In this document: positions 8,154-17,443 of the stretch, piece after piece | Layout of the letters: every line of letters starts with the position of its first letter | How positions within the stretch are numbered: position 1 is the first letter of the stretch | Assembly (NCBI RefSeq): GCF_000718135.1 | Contig: NZ_JOEM01000003.1 | Span: 301,621-365,620 of the forward strand | Direction of reading: 5' to 3' | DNA from: Streptomyces cyaneofuscatus | GTDB taxonomy: Bacteria; Actinomycetota; Actinomycetes; Streptomycetales; Streptomycetaceae | Length of the DNA: 64,000 nucleotides | Made by a program: the position numbers and the translations under genes | Notes under the pieces: generated by a model | What the model saw: the letters and a program-made list of their open reading frames with translations, nothing else | Told to the model about the DNA's origin: nothing | The model's database searches: none

Positions 8154-9452
8154 TCAGTCCGTCAGGAACGCCGTCAGCGCGTTGGCCAGCAGATACGGGT
8201 CGTCGGCGCCGCACAGTTCACGCGCGCTGTGCATGGAGAGGATCGCGACCCCGATGTCCACGGTCATGATGCCGTGCCGGGCCGCGGTGATCGGGCCGAT
8301 CGTCGTGCCGCAGGGCATCGAGTTGTTGGAGACGAACGTCTGCCACGGCACGCCCGCCTTCTCGCAGGCGGCGGCGAACACCGCGCGGCCGCTGCCGTCG
8401 GTGGCGTACCGCATGTTGACGTTGACCTTGAGGATCGGGCCGCCGTTGGCGACCGGGTGGTGCGTCGGGTCGTGCCGCTCGGCGTAGTTGGGGTGCACGG
8501 CGTGGCCGGTGTCGGAGGAGAGGCAGACCGTCCCGGCGAAGGCGCGGGCGCGGTCCTCGTACGTACCGCCCCGGGCGAAGACCGAGCGCTCCAGGACCGT
8601 GCCCAGCAGCGGCCCGTCGGCCCCGGTGTCGGACTGGGAGCCGTTCTCCTCGTGGTCGAAAGCGGCCAGGACGGGGATGTACGGCAGCTCCTCGTCCGGC
8701 TCTCCGGAGACGGCGGCCAGGGCGGCGGTCGCGGCGTGCACGGAGAGGAGGTTGTCCATCCGCGGCCCGGCGACCAGCTCGCGGTCCCGGCCGAGGTAGG
8801 ACGGCGGCTCGATGGGGTGCGGCATGAGGTCCCAGCCGGTGACGTCCTCCGGGTCGACACCGGCCTCCTCGGCGACGAACCGGATCAGGTCGCCCTCGGC
8901 CACCTCGCCGAGGCCCCAGATCGGCTGCATGTGGCGCTGCCGGTCGAGCTTGAGACCGTCGGTGTTGGCCGACCGGTCCAGGTGCACGGCCAGCTGGGGC
9001 ACCCGCAGCAGCGCCCGGTCGATGTTGACCAGCCGGTCGGTGCCGTCCCGCAGCGAGATCCGGCCGGCCAGGCCCAGGTCCCGGTCGAGCCAGGTGTTCA
9101 GCAGCGTGCCGCCGTAGATCTCGACGGCGACCTGCCGCCAGCCGTACGACTCGGTGTCCGGCAGCGGCTTCACCCGCAGGTTCGGGGAGTCGGTGTGCGC
9201 GCCGACGATCCGGAACGGGGTGTGCGCGGACGCGCCCTCCGGCACGTACCAGGCGATGATCGCGCCGCCGCGGAGCACATACTTCCCGCCGGCGCTCGCG
9301 TCCCAGGCGGCGGTCTCCTCGACCTGACGGAATCCGGCCACCTCCAGCCGGGCGGCCGCGTTGGCCACGGCGTGGTACGGGGACGGGCTCGCCGCCAGGA
9401 AGGACATCAGATCATCGGTGTGCGCACGGTCGAACCGGTGGCGAGAACTCAT
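8154..9452 (-). CDS. M18-family aminopeptidase
   Basis: Cytoplasmic zinc aminopeptidase of about 432 aa, normal length for M18 (aspartyl aminopeptidase type). Zinc and catalytic signatures are seen: VGAHTDSPNLR, DHEENGSQSDTGADG, SSDTGHAVHPNYAERHDP and a C-terminal VDIGVAILSMHSARE carrying the last His. ATG at 9452 is preferred over GTG at 9461, because a TACAGT -10 hexamer ends 7 nt before this ATG and overlaps the GTG, pointing to a leaderless mRNA. It probably removes N-terminal acidic or hydrophobic residues during peptide turnover. Confidence 0.9.
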   Translation of the reverse strand: MSSRHRFDRAHTDDLMSFLAASPSPYHAVANAAARLEVAGFRQVEETAAWDASAGGKYVLRGGAIIAWYVPEGASAHTPFRIVGAHTDSPNLRVKPLPDTESYGWRQVAVEIYGGTLLNTWLDRDLGLAGRISLRDGTDRLVNIDRALLRVPQLAVHLDRSANTDGLKLDRQRHMQPIWGLGEVAEGDLIRFVAEEAGVDPEDVTGWDLMPHPIEPPSYLGRDRELVAGPRMDNLLSVHAATAALAAVSGEPDEELPYIPVLAAFDHEENGSQSDTGADGPLLGTVLERSVFARGGTYEDRARAFAGTVCLSSDTGHAVHPNYAERHDPTHHPVANGGPILKVNVNMRYATDGSGRAVFAAACEKAGVPWQTFVSNNSMPCGTTIGPITAARHGIMTVDIGVAILSMHSARELCGADDPYLLANALTAFLTD

Positions 9453-9459
9453 GGTCTTC

Positions 9460-9465
9460 ACTGTA
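9460..9465 (-). promoter_or_regulatory. -10 box of M18 aminopeptidase gene (leaderless)
   Basis: TACAGT on the minus strand, followed by 7 nt and the ATG at 9452. No clear -35. Confidence 0.5.
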
Positions 9466-9518
9466 TCGAGGGCCCCGAGTCCGGAATCCGGTGACCGGCT
9501 GGGCGGCTGCCCCGGAGG

Positions 9519-10133
9519 CTACAGCTCGTCGATCGCGGTCAGGTCGATGTCGATGTCGTACGGGGCGGAGAGCTTGAGGCGGTCGTGGTGGACGCCGGTG
9601 GAGACGTACGTCTTGTTGACCGGGTCGAGTTCGTAGGTGATGACCATGGGGCGGTCGTTCTCGCCGGTCATCTCGACGAGCCAGAAGTGCTTGATGCCCG
9701 CCGCCGCGTACTTGTGCGGCTTGGTGTCCCGGTCGCGGTCCTCGGAGTCGGGGGAGACGACCTCGACGGCGAGGAGGACGTCGGTGGCCTGGTAGCGAGT
9801 GGTGCGCTGGTCGCCGTCGGCGGCGGCGGTCACCACGAGCAGGTCGGGCTCCGGGACATTGCGCTTGCTGAGCACGACAGCCATCTCGCGGCGCACGCGC
9901 AGGTCGTTCGGGATGTGCTGCCGCAGCCCCTGCTCCAGCAGATACATGGCCAGCGTGTGGAACTTCCGCTGCGGACTCACGAAAACCAGGCTCCCGTCGA
10001 TCAGCTCTGTGTGCGGCGGGAGGTCGTCAAGCGTGAAGAAATCGTCCACGGTGTAGCCGTCCGGTGGCGGGACCGGCCACCCGCGGTTGGAGCGCCGCTG
10101 CCGCGACGCTTCGGACTGTGCCTCGGCGGTCAT
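9519..10133 (-). CDS. Uma2-family (DUF820) nuclease-fold protein
   Basis: 204 aa with GGGAGG upstream of the ATG. It carries a PD-(D/E)xK-like core: ELIDGSLVFVSP, VPEPDLLVV, LAVEVVSPDSEDRD and the KYAAAGIKHFWLVE segment. Uma2 proteins are very abundant in Streptomyces and cyanobacteria; they look like restriction-type endonucleases, but no target is established. The N terminus (SRQRRSNRGWPVPPPDGYTVDDF) is typical of the Streptomyces members. Confidence 0.85.
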   Translation of the reverse strand: MTAEAQSEASRQRRSNRGWPVPPPDGYTVDDFFTLDDLPPHTELIDGSLVFVSPQRKFHTLAMYLLEQGLRQHIPNDLRVRREMAVVLSKRNVPEPDLLVVTAAADGDQRTTRYQATDVLLAVEVVSPDSEDRDRDTKPHKYAAAGIKHFWLVEMTGENDRPMVITYELDPVNKTYVSTGVHHDRLKLSAPYDIDIDLTAIDEL

Positions 10134-10192
10134 GGTTCCTCCCATGGAAGGGATCCTGGCCCGTGCACTCAGCGTACCCAGCTGATACGACA

Positions 10193-10227
10193 GCGCCGCC
10201 ACCCGAACGAATTCCGGATGGCGGCGC
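10193..10227. terminator. Terminator after acyl-CoA dehydrogenase gene
   Basis: GCGCCGCCA (10193-10201) pairs perfectly with TGGCGGCGC (10219-10227) around a 17-nt loop, 28 bp beyond the dehydrogenase stop. No U-run follows, as is common in Streptomyces. Confidence 0.6.
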
Positions 10228-10254
10228 GTGTTGACGAAACAGGCGAGCGATTCC

Positions 10255-12081
10255 TTAGAACGCGGCCTCGTCCAGCTCCATCAGGGAGTTGTCGACGTTC
10301 TCGGCGAGCGCGCGCTCGGCCGAGACGCCCGGGAGGATGTTCGCGGCGAAGAACTTCGCGGCGGCGATCTTGCCCTGGTAGAAGGCCACGTCCTTGGCGG
10401 AGGCGGTCGGCAGCTTCTCGGCCGCCACGGTCGCGCCCTTGAGGAGCAGGTAGCCGACGACGACATCGCCGGAGGCCATCAGGAGGCGGGTGGTGTTGAG
10501 GCCCACCTTGTAGATGTTCTTGACGTCCTCGCCGGTGGCGGTGAGGTCGGTGATCATCGTGCCGACGATCGCCTCCAGGTCCACGGCCGCCTTGGCGAGC
10601 GAGTCCAGCGCGGGGGCCAGCTCCTCGTTGCCCTGGGCGCCGGCGAGGAACTTCTTGATCTCCTCGGAGAGCGTGTTGAGCGCGACGCCCTGGTCGCGGA
10701 CGATCTTCCGGAAGAAGAAGTCCTGGCCCTGGATCGCCGTCGTGCCCTCGTAGAGGGTGTCGATCTTGGCGTCCCGGATGTACTGCTCGACCGGGTACTC
10801 CTGGAGGTAACCGGAGCCGCCGAACGTCTGGAGCGACTGCGCCAGCTGCTCGTAGGACTTCTCGGAGCCGTAGCCCTTCACGATCGGGAGCAGCAGGTCG
10901 TTGAGGCCGTTCAGCGCCTTGGCGTCCTCGCCCGCGGCCTCCTTCTCCTGGATCGCGTCCTGGACGGTGGCCGTGTACAGCACGAGGGAGCGCATGCCCT
11001 CGGCGTACGCCTTCTGCGTCATGAGCGAGCGGCGCACGTCGGGGTGGTGCGTGATGGTGACCTTGGGCGCCGTCTTGTCCATGAACTGCGACAGGTCCGT
11101 GCCCTGGACGCGCTCCTTGGCGTACTCCAGCGCGTTCAGGTAGCCCGTGGAGAGGGTGGCGATGGCCTTCGTGCCGACCATCATGCGGGCGAACTCGATG
11201 ATGCGGAACATCTGGCGGATGCCGTCGTGCTTGTCGCCGATGAGCCAGCCCTTGGCGGGGTGGCGGTCGCCGAAGGTCATCTCGCAGGTGTTGGAGGCCT
11301 TGAGGCCCATCTTGTGCTCGACGTTCGTCGCGTACACACCGTTGCGCTCGCCCAGCTCACCGGTGGTCCAGTCGAAGTGGTACTTCGGGACCAGGAAGAG
11401 GGAGAGGCCCTTGGTGCCGGGGCCGGCGCCCTCGGGGCGCGCCAGCACGTAGTGGAGGATGTTCTCGGACATGTCGTGCTCGCCCGAGGTGATGAAGCGC
11501 TTCACACCCTCGATGTGCCAGGAGCCGTCCTCCTGCTGGACGGCCTTCGTCCGGCCGGCGCCGACGTCGGAGCCGGCGTCCGGCTCGGTCAGCACCATCG
11601 TCGAGCCCCACTGCTTCTCGACGGCGATCTCCGCGACCTTCTTCTGCTCCTCGGTGCCCTCCTCGAAGAGGATGCCCGCGAAGGCCGGACCGGAGGAGTA
11701 CATCCACACGGCCGGGTTGGCGCCGAGCAGCAGCTCCGCGTAGCCCCAGATGAGGGAGCGGGGCGCGGTGGTGCCGCCGATCTCCTCGGGCAGGCCCAGG
11801 CGCCAGTACTCCGAGTCCATGAATGACTGGTACGACTTCTTGAAGCTCTCCGGGACCGGCGCGGTGTTGGTCTCCGGGTCGAAGACCGGCGGGTTGCGGT
11901 CGGCGTCGGCGAAGGAGTCGGCGAGCTCGTTCTCCGCGAGGCGGACGATCTCTTCCAGGATGCTCTTCGCGGTGTCGACGTCCATCTCCGCGAACGGACC
12001 GGTGCCGTACAGCTTGTCGCGCCCGAGGACCTCGAAGAGGTTGAACTCGATGTCGCGGAGATTCGACTTGTAGTGCCCCAT
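10255..12081 (-). CDS. Acyl-CoA dehydrogenase, long-chain FadE5/AcdB type
   Basis: 608 aa, the long form with an extra C-terminal helical domain, as in FadE5 and very-long-chain enzymes. FAD/substrate signatures are [16 protein letters not shown] and [29 protein letters not shown], whose Glu in YEGTT is the catalytic base. It catalyses the first step of beta-oxidation in the cytoplasm, passing electrons to ETF. GGAG lies 7 nt before the ATG. A pirin gene 0.9 kb away is of interest, because a Streptomyces pirin has been reported to modulate an acyl-CoA dehydrogenase and beta-oxidation flux. Confidence 0.93.
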   Translation of the reverse strand: MGHYKSNLRDIEFNLFEVLGRDKLYGTGPFAEMDVDTAKSILEEIVRLAENELADSFADADRNPPVFDPETNTAPVPESFKKSYQSFMDSEYWRLGLPEEIGGTTAPRSLIWGYAELLLGANPAVWMYSSGPAFAGILFEEGTEEQKKVAEIAVEKQWGSTMVLTEPDAGSDVGAGRTKAVQQEDGSWHIEGVKRFITSGEHDMSENILHYVLARPEGAGPGTKGLSLFLVPKYHFDWTTGELGERNGVYATNVEHKMGLKASNTCEMTFGDRHPAKGWLIGDKHDGIRQMFRIIEFARMMVGTKAIATLSTGYLNALEYAKERVQGTDLSQFMDKTAPKVTITHHPDVRRSLMTQKAYAEGMRSLVLYTATVQDAIQEKEAAGEDAKALNGLNDLLLPIVKGYGSEKSYEQLAQSLQTFGGSGYLQEYPVEQYIRDAKIDTLYEGTTAIQGQDFFFRKIVRDQGVALNTLSEEIKKFLAGAQGNEELAPALDSLAKAAVDLEAIVGTMITDLTATGEDVKNIYKVGLNTTRLLMASGDVVVGYLLLKGATVAAEKLPTASAKDVAFYQGKIAAAKFFAANILPGVSAERALAENVDNSLMELDEAAF

Positions 12082-12223
12082 GGGAAGGCTCCGTAATCAA
12101 TAGCAGTGGCGCACAGCGCCCCGGGGAGTGATGCGGGTCGGGCGACAGGCAGGCGGCGGTACAGCGGTACGGCGTTCGGTACAGACAGACGCGGGTGTAT
12201 CAGCTGACCTCTACGATGATGCT

Positions 12224-12236
12224 ACCCGTCAGTAAT
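12224..12236 (-). promoter_or_regulatory. Candidate TetR-type operator upstream of acyl-CoA dehydrogenase
   Basis: Minus-strand TTACTGACGGGTA, an imperfect dyad of the TAC-N6-GTA kind seen before fatty-acid-degradation genes, lies about 140 nt upstream of the dehydrogenase ATG and also near the divergent SseB gene. Confidence 0.35.
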
Positions 12237-12271
12237 AAGGCGCAACCCCTCAAGCCGTAGATGTGTCCGAT

Positions 12272-12277
12272 TACTCT
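12272..12277 (+). promoter_or_regulatory. -10 box of SseB-family gene (leaderless)
   Basis: TACTCT, then 7 nt, then ATG at 12285. Confidence 0.45.
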
Positions 12278-12284
12278 TTGCAGC

Positions 12285-12743
12285 ATGTACGGCTACGACC
12301 AGAACCCTGGTGCTCAGCAGCAGATGGGTCAGATGGGCCAGATGGGTGGCGGCTACGGCGAGCAGCCGCTGTATCCCGAGCCCTCTCCGCCCTCCCTGGC
12401 CGACGCGGTACGGGCCTTCACCACCGGCTCCCTCTCCGCCGAGGACTTCCAGCAGATCTTCGCCACGTCGAAGGTCTACTGCCCGCGCGGTGACAACCCC
12501 GGCTTCCTGGCGCTGCACAACACGCAGCAGCCCGTGATCCCGATGTTCACCACGCTCAAGGAGCTGCGGCTCTATGCGGGCAAGGAGTCCAAGTACTTCG
12601 TGATCACCGGCGCCGAGGTGATCGACCTGCTCCCGACGGGATACGGCTTCGTCCTGGACATGGAGGGCGATCACCGGATGGTCTTCGACGCCAAGGCGGT
12701 CGAGCAGATGGTCGACTTCGCGATGCGGCGGATGTACGGGTAG
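12285..12743 (+). CDS. SseB-family protein
   Basis: 152 aa. A Gln/Gly/Met-rich N terminus (repeated QMGQMG) precedes an SseB N-terminal-like domain (about residues 35-150) with IPMFTTLKELRLYAGKES, a motif matching the family pattern of a hydrophobic strand ending in FTS. SseB-type proteins were named for enhanced serine sensitivity, but the actinobacterial ones have no known function. ATG at 12285 is chosen from the -10 spacing; an in-frame ATG at 12261 lies upstream of the -10 box. Confidence 0.75.
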   Translation: MYGYDQNPGAQQQMGQMGQMGGGYGEQPLYPEPSPPSLADAVRAFTTGSLSAEDFQQIFATSKVYCPRGDNPGFLALHNTQQPVIPMFTTLKELRLYAGKESKYFVITGAEVIDLLPTGYGFVLDMEGDHRMVFDAKAVEQMVDFAMRRMYG

Positions 12744-12791
12744 GAGTTCCGCGTCCGTGGGTCGCCGACCTGCGGTTTTCTTGTACGGGTC

Positions 12792-12821
12792 AGGGCCTGC
12801 GCCGCTTCCGGTGCGGGCCCT
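12792..12821 (+). terminator. Terminator after SseB-family gene
   Basis: 13-bp stem with two G-T pairs (12792-12804 with 12809-12821), CTTC loop, about 50 nt after the stop. Confidence 0.65.
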
Positions 12822-12881
12822 CGCTGTCGTCCGTAACAGCGCCTGTGGGCCCTCCTGGGCGGGCCGGGAATGCCGCACGCC

Positions 12882-12910
12882 TTGCAGGATGTTCACCATT
12901 CAACTAAATT
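12882..12910 (+). promoter_or_regulatory. Pirin gene promoter
   Basis: TTGCAG (12882-12887), an exact 17-bp spacer, and TAAATT (12905-12910): a housekeeping-sigma promoter in a locally AT-rich patch. The ATG is 33 nt after the -10. Confidence 0.65.
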
Positions 12911-12942
12911 CATTGCAGAAGACTCGCCCGGAGGTGGCTCCC

Positions 12943-13899
12943 ATGCCCGCAGTGACCGTCGACAACCCGCTGACCCTGCCCAAGGTGGCCGCTTCGGGTG
13001 ACGCCGTGGCCCGCCCCGTGCTCGCCGTCACCACGGCGCCGAGCGGATTCGAGGGCGAGGGCTTCCCCGTCCGCCGCGCGTTCGCGGGGATCAACTACCA
13101 GCACCTCGACCCGTTCATCATGATGGACCAGATGGGTGAGGTGGAGTACGCCGCCGGCGAGCCGAAGGGCACGCCCTGGCACCCGCACCGCGGCTTCGAG
13201 ACGGTCACGTACCTGATCGACGGCTCCTTCATCCACCAGGACTCCAACGGTGGCGGCGGCACCATCGAGAACGGCGACACCCAGTGGATGACCGCCGGAT
13301 CGGGGCTGCTGCACATCGAGGCGCCGCCGGAGTCGCTCGTGCTGTCCGGCGGGCTCTTCCACGGCCTCCAGCTCTGGGTGAACCTCCCCAAGGCCGACAA
13401 GATGATGAACCCGCGCTACCAGGACATCCGCGGCGGCGAGGTGCAGCTCCTCACCTCCCCGGACGGCGGTGCGCTGCTCCGGGTCATCGCCGGTGAGCTC
13501 GACGGGCACCAGGGCCCCGGCATCACCCACACCCCGATCACGATGATCCACGCCACCGTCCGGCCCGGCGCCGAGGTGACCCTGCCCTGGCGCGAGGACT
13601 TCAACGGGCTCGCGTACGTCCTGGCCGGGCGCGGCTCGGTCGGTGAGGAGCGCCGGCCCATCCGCCTCGGGCAGACCGCGGTGTTCGGCAGCGGCGGCTC
13701 GCTGACCGTCCGCGCGGACGAGAAGCAGGACGGGAACACCCCGGACCTGGAGATCGTCCTCCTGGGCGGCCGTCCGATCCGGGAGCCGATGGCGCACTAC
13801 GGGCCGTTCGTGATGAACAGTCAGGCCGAGCTGAAGCAGGCCTTCGAGGACTTCCAGGCCGGCCGTCTCGGCACGGTCCCGGCGGTCCACGGCATGTGA
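12943..13899 (+). CDS. Pirin-family protein
   Basis: 318 aa, bicupin. The N-terminal cupin has the full pirin metal signature: HPHRGFETVTYLIDG, then IHQDSNGGGG, GDTQWMTAGSG and LHIEAPPE, so both His of HPH, the later His and the Glu of HIE are present. The C-terminal cupin begins near residue 200. GGAGGT lies 7 nt before the ATG. Pirins are iron proteins that act as redox-sensitive regulators or quercetinases; in Streptomyces one has been reported to control acyl-CoA dehydrogenase activity, which fits the nearby dehydrogenase gene. That link here is inference. Confidence 0.9.
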   Translation: MPAVTVDNPLTLPKVAASGDAVARPVLAVTTAPSGFEGEGFPVRRAFAGINYQHLDPFIMMDQMGEVEYAAGEPKGTPWHPHRGFETVTYLIDGSFIHQDSNGGGGTIENGDTQWMTAGSGLLHIEAPPESLVLSGGLFHGLQLWVNLPKADKMMNPRYQDIRGGEVQLLTSPDGGALLRVIAGELDGHQGPGITHTPITMIHATVRPGAEVTLPWREDFNGLAYVLAGRGSVGEERRPIRLGQTAVFGSGGSLTVRADEKQDGNTPDLEIVLLGGRPIREPMAHYGPFVMNSQAELKQAFEDFQAGRLGTVPAVHGM

Positions 13900-14000
13900 C
13901 ATCGCGGCGTACGGTCCGCCCGGCGTCCTTTATGACGCCCCGTCACCCGTACGGTGGCGGTGGGCGGGCCCGGCCCCGTGCACCGTGATCGGGTGGGAGG

Positions 14001-15113
14001 GTGTCTGCTTCCAAGCCCCTCCTGCCCGACGGCGCCCGCCGTGCGGCCGCCTGGTGCGGTGTCGTCCTGCTGGTCGCGGGGGTGGCCGCCGTCGCGATCT
14101 GGCTGGTCGTCGCGCTCAAGACCGCCGTCACACCGGTGCTGCTCGCCCTCCTCGGCACCGCGCTGCTCGGCCCCGTACACCGCTGGCTCATCGCCCGCCG
14201 GCTCAACCGGTCGCTGGCCGCCGGTCTGACCTGCGCGGCGCTCGTCGCGGTGGTGGGCGGCGCCGGGTACATCGTGGTCACCGCCCTCGTCGACTCCGGC
14301 GACCAGATCGTCCGCTCCCTGAAGGACGCCGGACAGTGGGTCATCGACCACCTCGACATCGGCGGCAACACCGACGTCGACAGCCTCGCCGAGAACGCCA
14401 GGAACCTGGTCGAGAAGTTCGGCGCGAGCGCCGCGGGGGGCCTGCTCAGCGGGATCAGCCTGGTCGGCACGCTGGTGGCGACCAGCGTCCTGGCGCTCCT
14501 GCTGACCTTCTTCTTCCTCCGCGACTCCGACCGGGCGGTGGACCTCGCGCACGCGGTGGCCCCGCGCGGCACCGGTGACCTGGTGGAGGCGATGGGGCGC
14601 CGGGCCTTCGAGGCCGTCGAGGGCTTCATGCGCGGCACCACGTTCATCGCGCTGATCGACGCCGTGTGCATCACGGTGGGCCTGCTGATCCTGGATGTGC
14701 CGGGGGCGGTGGGGCTGGGCGCGCTGGTCTTCGTCGGCGCCTACATCCCGTACCTCGGGGCCTTCCTCTCCGGCGCCGTCGCCGTCCTGGTCGCGCTGGC
14801 CGACCGGGGGTTCGTGATCGCGCTGTGGGCGCTGGGGGTGGTGCTCGCGGTCCAGGTGCTGGAGGGCCATGTGCTCCAGCCGGTGATCCAGAGCCGTACG
14901 GTGCAGATGCACCCCGCGATGATCATGATCGCGCTGACGGCGGGAGCGAGCGTGGCCGGCCTGATGGGCATGCTGCTCGCCGTCCCGATGTGCGCGGCGG
15001 CGTTCGGCGTCCTGGGCGAGCTGCGCCGGCGTTCCGGGGACGGTGGTCCCTCCAGCCCGCCGGCCGACAACCCCAGCCCGTCCGGCGGCAACCCCAGCCC
15101 GTCCGGCGTTTGA
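14001..15113 (+). CDS. AI-2E/PerM-family membrane protein
   Basis: 370 aa with about 7-8 membrane segments and the family signature in the C-terminal half (FVGAYIPYLGAFLSG, then LEGHVLQPVIQSRTVQMHP, LIALTAGASVAGLMGMLLAVP-like). Members export small molecules or ions; the AI-2 name is historical. The GTG start sits directly against GGGAGG, so the start is not certain. The last 14 residues (NPSPSGG NPSPSGV) and the TGA stop come from a 21-bp repeat element, so the C-terminal tail is probably not part of the original gene. Confidence 0.88.
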   Translation: MSASKPLLPDGARRAAAWCGVVLLVAGVAAVAIWLVVALKTAVTPVLLALLGTALLGPVHRWLIARRLNRSLAAGLTCAALVAVVGGAGYIVVTALVDSGDQIVRSLKDAGQWVIDHLDIGGNTDVDSLAENARNLVEKFGASAAGGLLSGISLVGTLVATSVLALLLTFFFLRDSDRAVDLAHAVAPRGTGDLVEAMGRRAFEAVEGFMRGTTFIALIDAVCITVGLLILDVPGAVGLGALVFVGAYIPYLGAFLSGAVAVLVALADRGFVIALWALGVVLAVQVLEGHVLQPVIQSRTVQMHPAMIMIALTAGASVAGLMGMLLAVPMCAAAFGVLGELRRRSGDGGPSSPPADNPSPSGGNPSPSGV

Positions 15114-15124
15114 GGACGGAACCC
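15074..15124 (+). repeat. 21-bp tandem repeat ending in a stem-loop
   Basis: Two 21-bp units, starting at 15074 and 15095 (each CAGCCCGTCCGGCG...), run into the tail GTTTGAGGACGGAACCC. The tail forms CCGTCC-GGCGTTTGA-GGACGG (15099-15119), and its loop contains the TGA stop of the AI-2E-type gene. The same element occurs at 48.1 kb and, inverted, at 48.27 kb. Confidence 0.85.
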
Positions 15125-15171
15125 TCACCAAGGGGACCCCGCACGCCCGGAGCCCCCGCACCACCACGGGC

Positions 15172-17280
15172 CTACACCCCCGCCCCACCCCCCTCGTACA
15201 GCTCGAACCAGATCGACTTCCCCTCCCCCCGCGGATCCACCCCCCACGCGTCCGCCAGCATCTCCATCAGCACCAGCCCCCGCCCGCTGGACGCCATCTC
15301 CCCCGGCCTCCGCTTGTGCGGCAGCTCGTCGCTCGCGTCGGCCACCTCCACCCGCAGCCGCCGCTCCCCCCGCTCCCCGGAGACCTCCGCCGCCATCAGC
15401 GCGTCGCCGTCCGTGTGGACCAGCACGTTGGTGGCCATCTCCGAGATCATCAGGACCGCCGAGTCGACCTGCTCGGGGTCCTTCCAGTCGTGCAGCAGCT
15501 CCCGTACGAGCTGGCGGCCCACCGAGATCCGCTCGGGCTCGGCCTGCGCGATCGTCATGACGCTCCGGCGCGCCGGCGTCTGCGGCGCCCGCTCGCTCTC
15601 CCGCCGCAGCACCAGCACCGCGATGTCGTCCTCGCGGCGGTCGGCGAGCGGTCCGGTCGTGTAGTGCGAGGTCGGCCCGTGGACGGCCTGCACCAGGGCG
15701 TCGGCCATCTCCTCCAGGTCCTCGGTGGGCTCCTCCAGGACCGGGCGCAGCCGGGTCCAGCCGGTGGCCATGTCGTGGCCGCCGGTCTCGATGAGGCCGT
15801 CCGTGCAGAACATGATCGTTTCGCCTGGTTCCAGGACGACCCGGGTGGTCGGGTAGTCGGAGTCCGTCTCGATGCCCAGCGGCAGCCCGCCCGCCGTCTG
15901 GCGGATCACCGCGGTGCCGTCGGCGCTCACCACCACCGGGTCGGGGTGGCCCGCGCGGGCGATGTCCAGGGTCCCGGTCTCCGGGTCCACCTCCGCGTAC
16001 AGGCAGGTCGCGAAGCGCGGCGCCGAGGGCTCGTCGTCGCCCGTCACGCCCTCGTACGCGTCGGTCAGCCCGGCGAGGAAGCGCGAGGCCCGGGCGAGCA
16101 CCGCGTCCGGGCGGTGCCCCTCGGAGGCGTACGCGCGCAGGGCGATGCGGAGCTGGCCCATCAGCCCGGCGGCCCGTACGTCATGGCCCTGGACGTCGCC
16201 GATGACCAGGGCGATCCGGCCGTTGGGCAGCGGGATCATGTCGTACCAGTCGCCGCCCACCTGGAGCCCGCCGCCGGTCGGCACGTACCGCGCCGCCACC
16301 GTCATGCCCGGGATGTCCGGCCCCAGCGTCGGCATCATCGACCGCTGGAGTCCGAGCGAGAGCTCCCGTTCCGTCTCCGCGACCCCGGCCCGGGCCAGCG
16401 CCTGGGCGAGCATCCGGGCGACCGTGGAGAGCACCGCGCGCTCGTCGGGCGAGAACCCCACCGGGTGCTGGAACCCGGCCATCCACGCGCCCATCGTGCG
16501 GCCGGAGGAGACCAGCGGGAGGTATGCCCAGGACTGCCGACCGAAGCGCCGGGCCAGCGGCCAGGTGGCGGGGTAGCGGCGGCGGTACTCCTCGGGGGAG
16601 GGGAGGTAGATCGCGCGGCCGGTGCGGACGACCTCGGCGGCCGGGTAGTCGGTGTCCAGCGGCATGTCGGTGAACGGGTCCTCCTCGCCCGGGCTCTGCC
16701 CGTGGTGGCCGATGATCGTCAGCCGCTCCCCGGCGGAGCCGAAGACCGCGAGGCCGTCCGGCGAGAACCCGGGCATGGAGAGGGACGCGGCGACCCGCAG
16801 CACCTCCTCCGTGGACCGGGCCTCCGCGAGCGCCCGCCCGGCGTCCAGCAGGAAGGCCTCCCGGGACCTGCGCCAGTCGCCGGTGATCGGTGTGTGGGCG
16901 GCGTCCGTGGAGCCCAGCTGCGGTTCGGCGACCTCCTGGAGGGTGCCGATGAGCACGTAGTTCTCCCGGTCCCCTCCCGTCGCGACGACCGGCTTGGAGC
17001 GGCTGCGTACGGTACGCAGCACCTTCCCCCGCTCGTCCACGATCCGCAGCCGGGCCTCGGCCAGGGTGCCCTCGGCGACGGCCAGGTTCACGACGCCGTA
17101 GATCTCGTTCCAGTCGACCGGGTGGAAACGGGAGCGCACCGCCGCCTCCCGGTAGCTGCCGGGCTCGGCGGGCAGCCCGAGCAGCCGGGCCGCCTCCGCG
17201 TCGAGCGTGACCGTGCCGGCGGCGTTGTCCCAGCGCCACAGGCCGGTCGCGATCGCGGCCAGGACTTCCTCGGTGCGCAT
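15172..17280 (-). CDS. PAS/GAF/SpoIIE phosphatase with anti-sigma-factor-type kinase domain
   Basis: 702 aa. Order: PAS-like (about 1-120), GAF (about 140-295), PP2C SpoIIE phosphatase (about 305-530, with GGDWYDMIPLPNGRIALVIGDVQGH and FCTDGLIE metal-binding aspartates) and a C-terminal HATPase_c of the RsbW/SpoIIAB kind (about 560-695, EMATNVLVHT and SSGRGLVLMEML). It should control a sigma factor or partner-switch pathway by dephosphorylating an anti-anti-sigma factor and possibly phosphorylating one too. TAAAGT ends 6 nt before the ATG, so the mRNA is probably leaderless. No anti-sigma partner gene lies nearby. Confidence 0.92.
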   Translation of the reverse strand: MRTEEVLAAIATGLWRWDNAAGTVTLDAEAARLLGLPAEPGSYREAAVRSRFHPVDWNEIYGVVNLAVAEGTLAEARLRIVDERGKVLRTVRSRSKPVVATGGDRENYVLIGTLQEVAEPQLGSTDAAHTPITGDWRRSREAFLLDAGRALAEARSTEEVLRVAASLSMPGFSPDGLAVFGSAGERLTIIGHHGQSPGEEDPFTDMPLDTDYPAAEVVRTGRAIYLPSPEEYRRRYPATWPLARRFGRQSWAYLPLVSSGRTMGAWMAGFQHPVGFSPDERAVLSTVARMLAQALARAGVAETERELSLGLQRSMMPTLGPDIPGMTVAARYVPTGGGLQVGGDWYDMIPLPNGRIALVIGDVQGHDVRAAGLMGQLRIALRAYASEGHRPDAVLARASRFLAGLTDAYEGVTGDDEPSAPRFATCLYAEVDPETGTLDIARAGHPDPVVVSADGTAVIRQTAGGLPLGIETDSDYPTTRVVLEPGETIMFCTDGLIETGGHDMATGWTRLRPVLEEPTEDLEEMADALVQAVHGPTSHYTTGPLADRREDDIAVLVLRRESERAPQTPARRSVMTIAQAEPERISVGRQLVRELLHDWKDPEQVDSAVLMISEMATNVLVHTDGDALMAAEVSGERGERRLRVEVADASDELPHKRRPGEMASSGRGLVLMEMLADAWGVDPRGEGKSIWFELYEGGGAGV

Positions 17281-17286
17281 TGCCCC

Positions 17287-17292
17287 ACTTTA
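17287..17292 (-). promoter_or_regulatory. -10 box of SpoIIE-type phosphatase gene (leaderless)
   Basis: Minus-strand TAAAGT followed by 6 nt and the ATG at 17280. Confidence 0.5.
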
Positions 17293-17443
17293 GGAAGATG
17301 TGCTCTCCGTACGCCACCGAGAGGACGCCGGGTGCGGGCCCCGGCGGGGTGCGGGCGGGAAAGGGAAATGAAGAGGCCCGGCCCCGGGCGGTAGCCTGGG
17401 GAGGCTCAATCCACCCCCAATTGCGAAGACTGGATGAACGACG

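Noticed and set aside
15043..17394. 783-codon plus-strand frame over the SpoIIE-type phosphatase
   Set aside because: Antisense artefact of high GC; the minus-strand protein has four clear domains.
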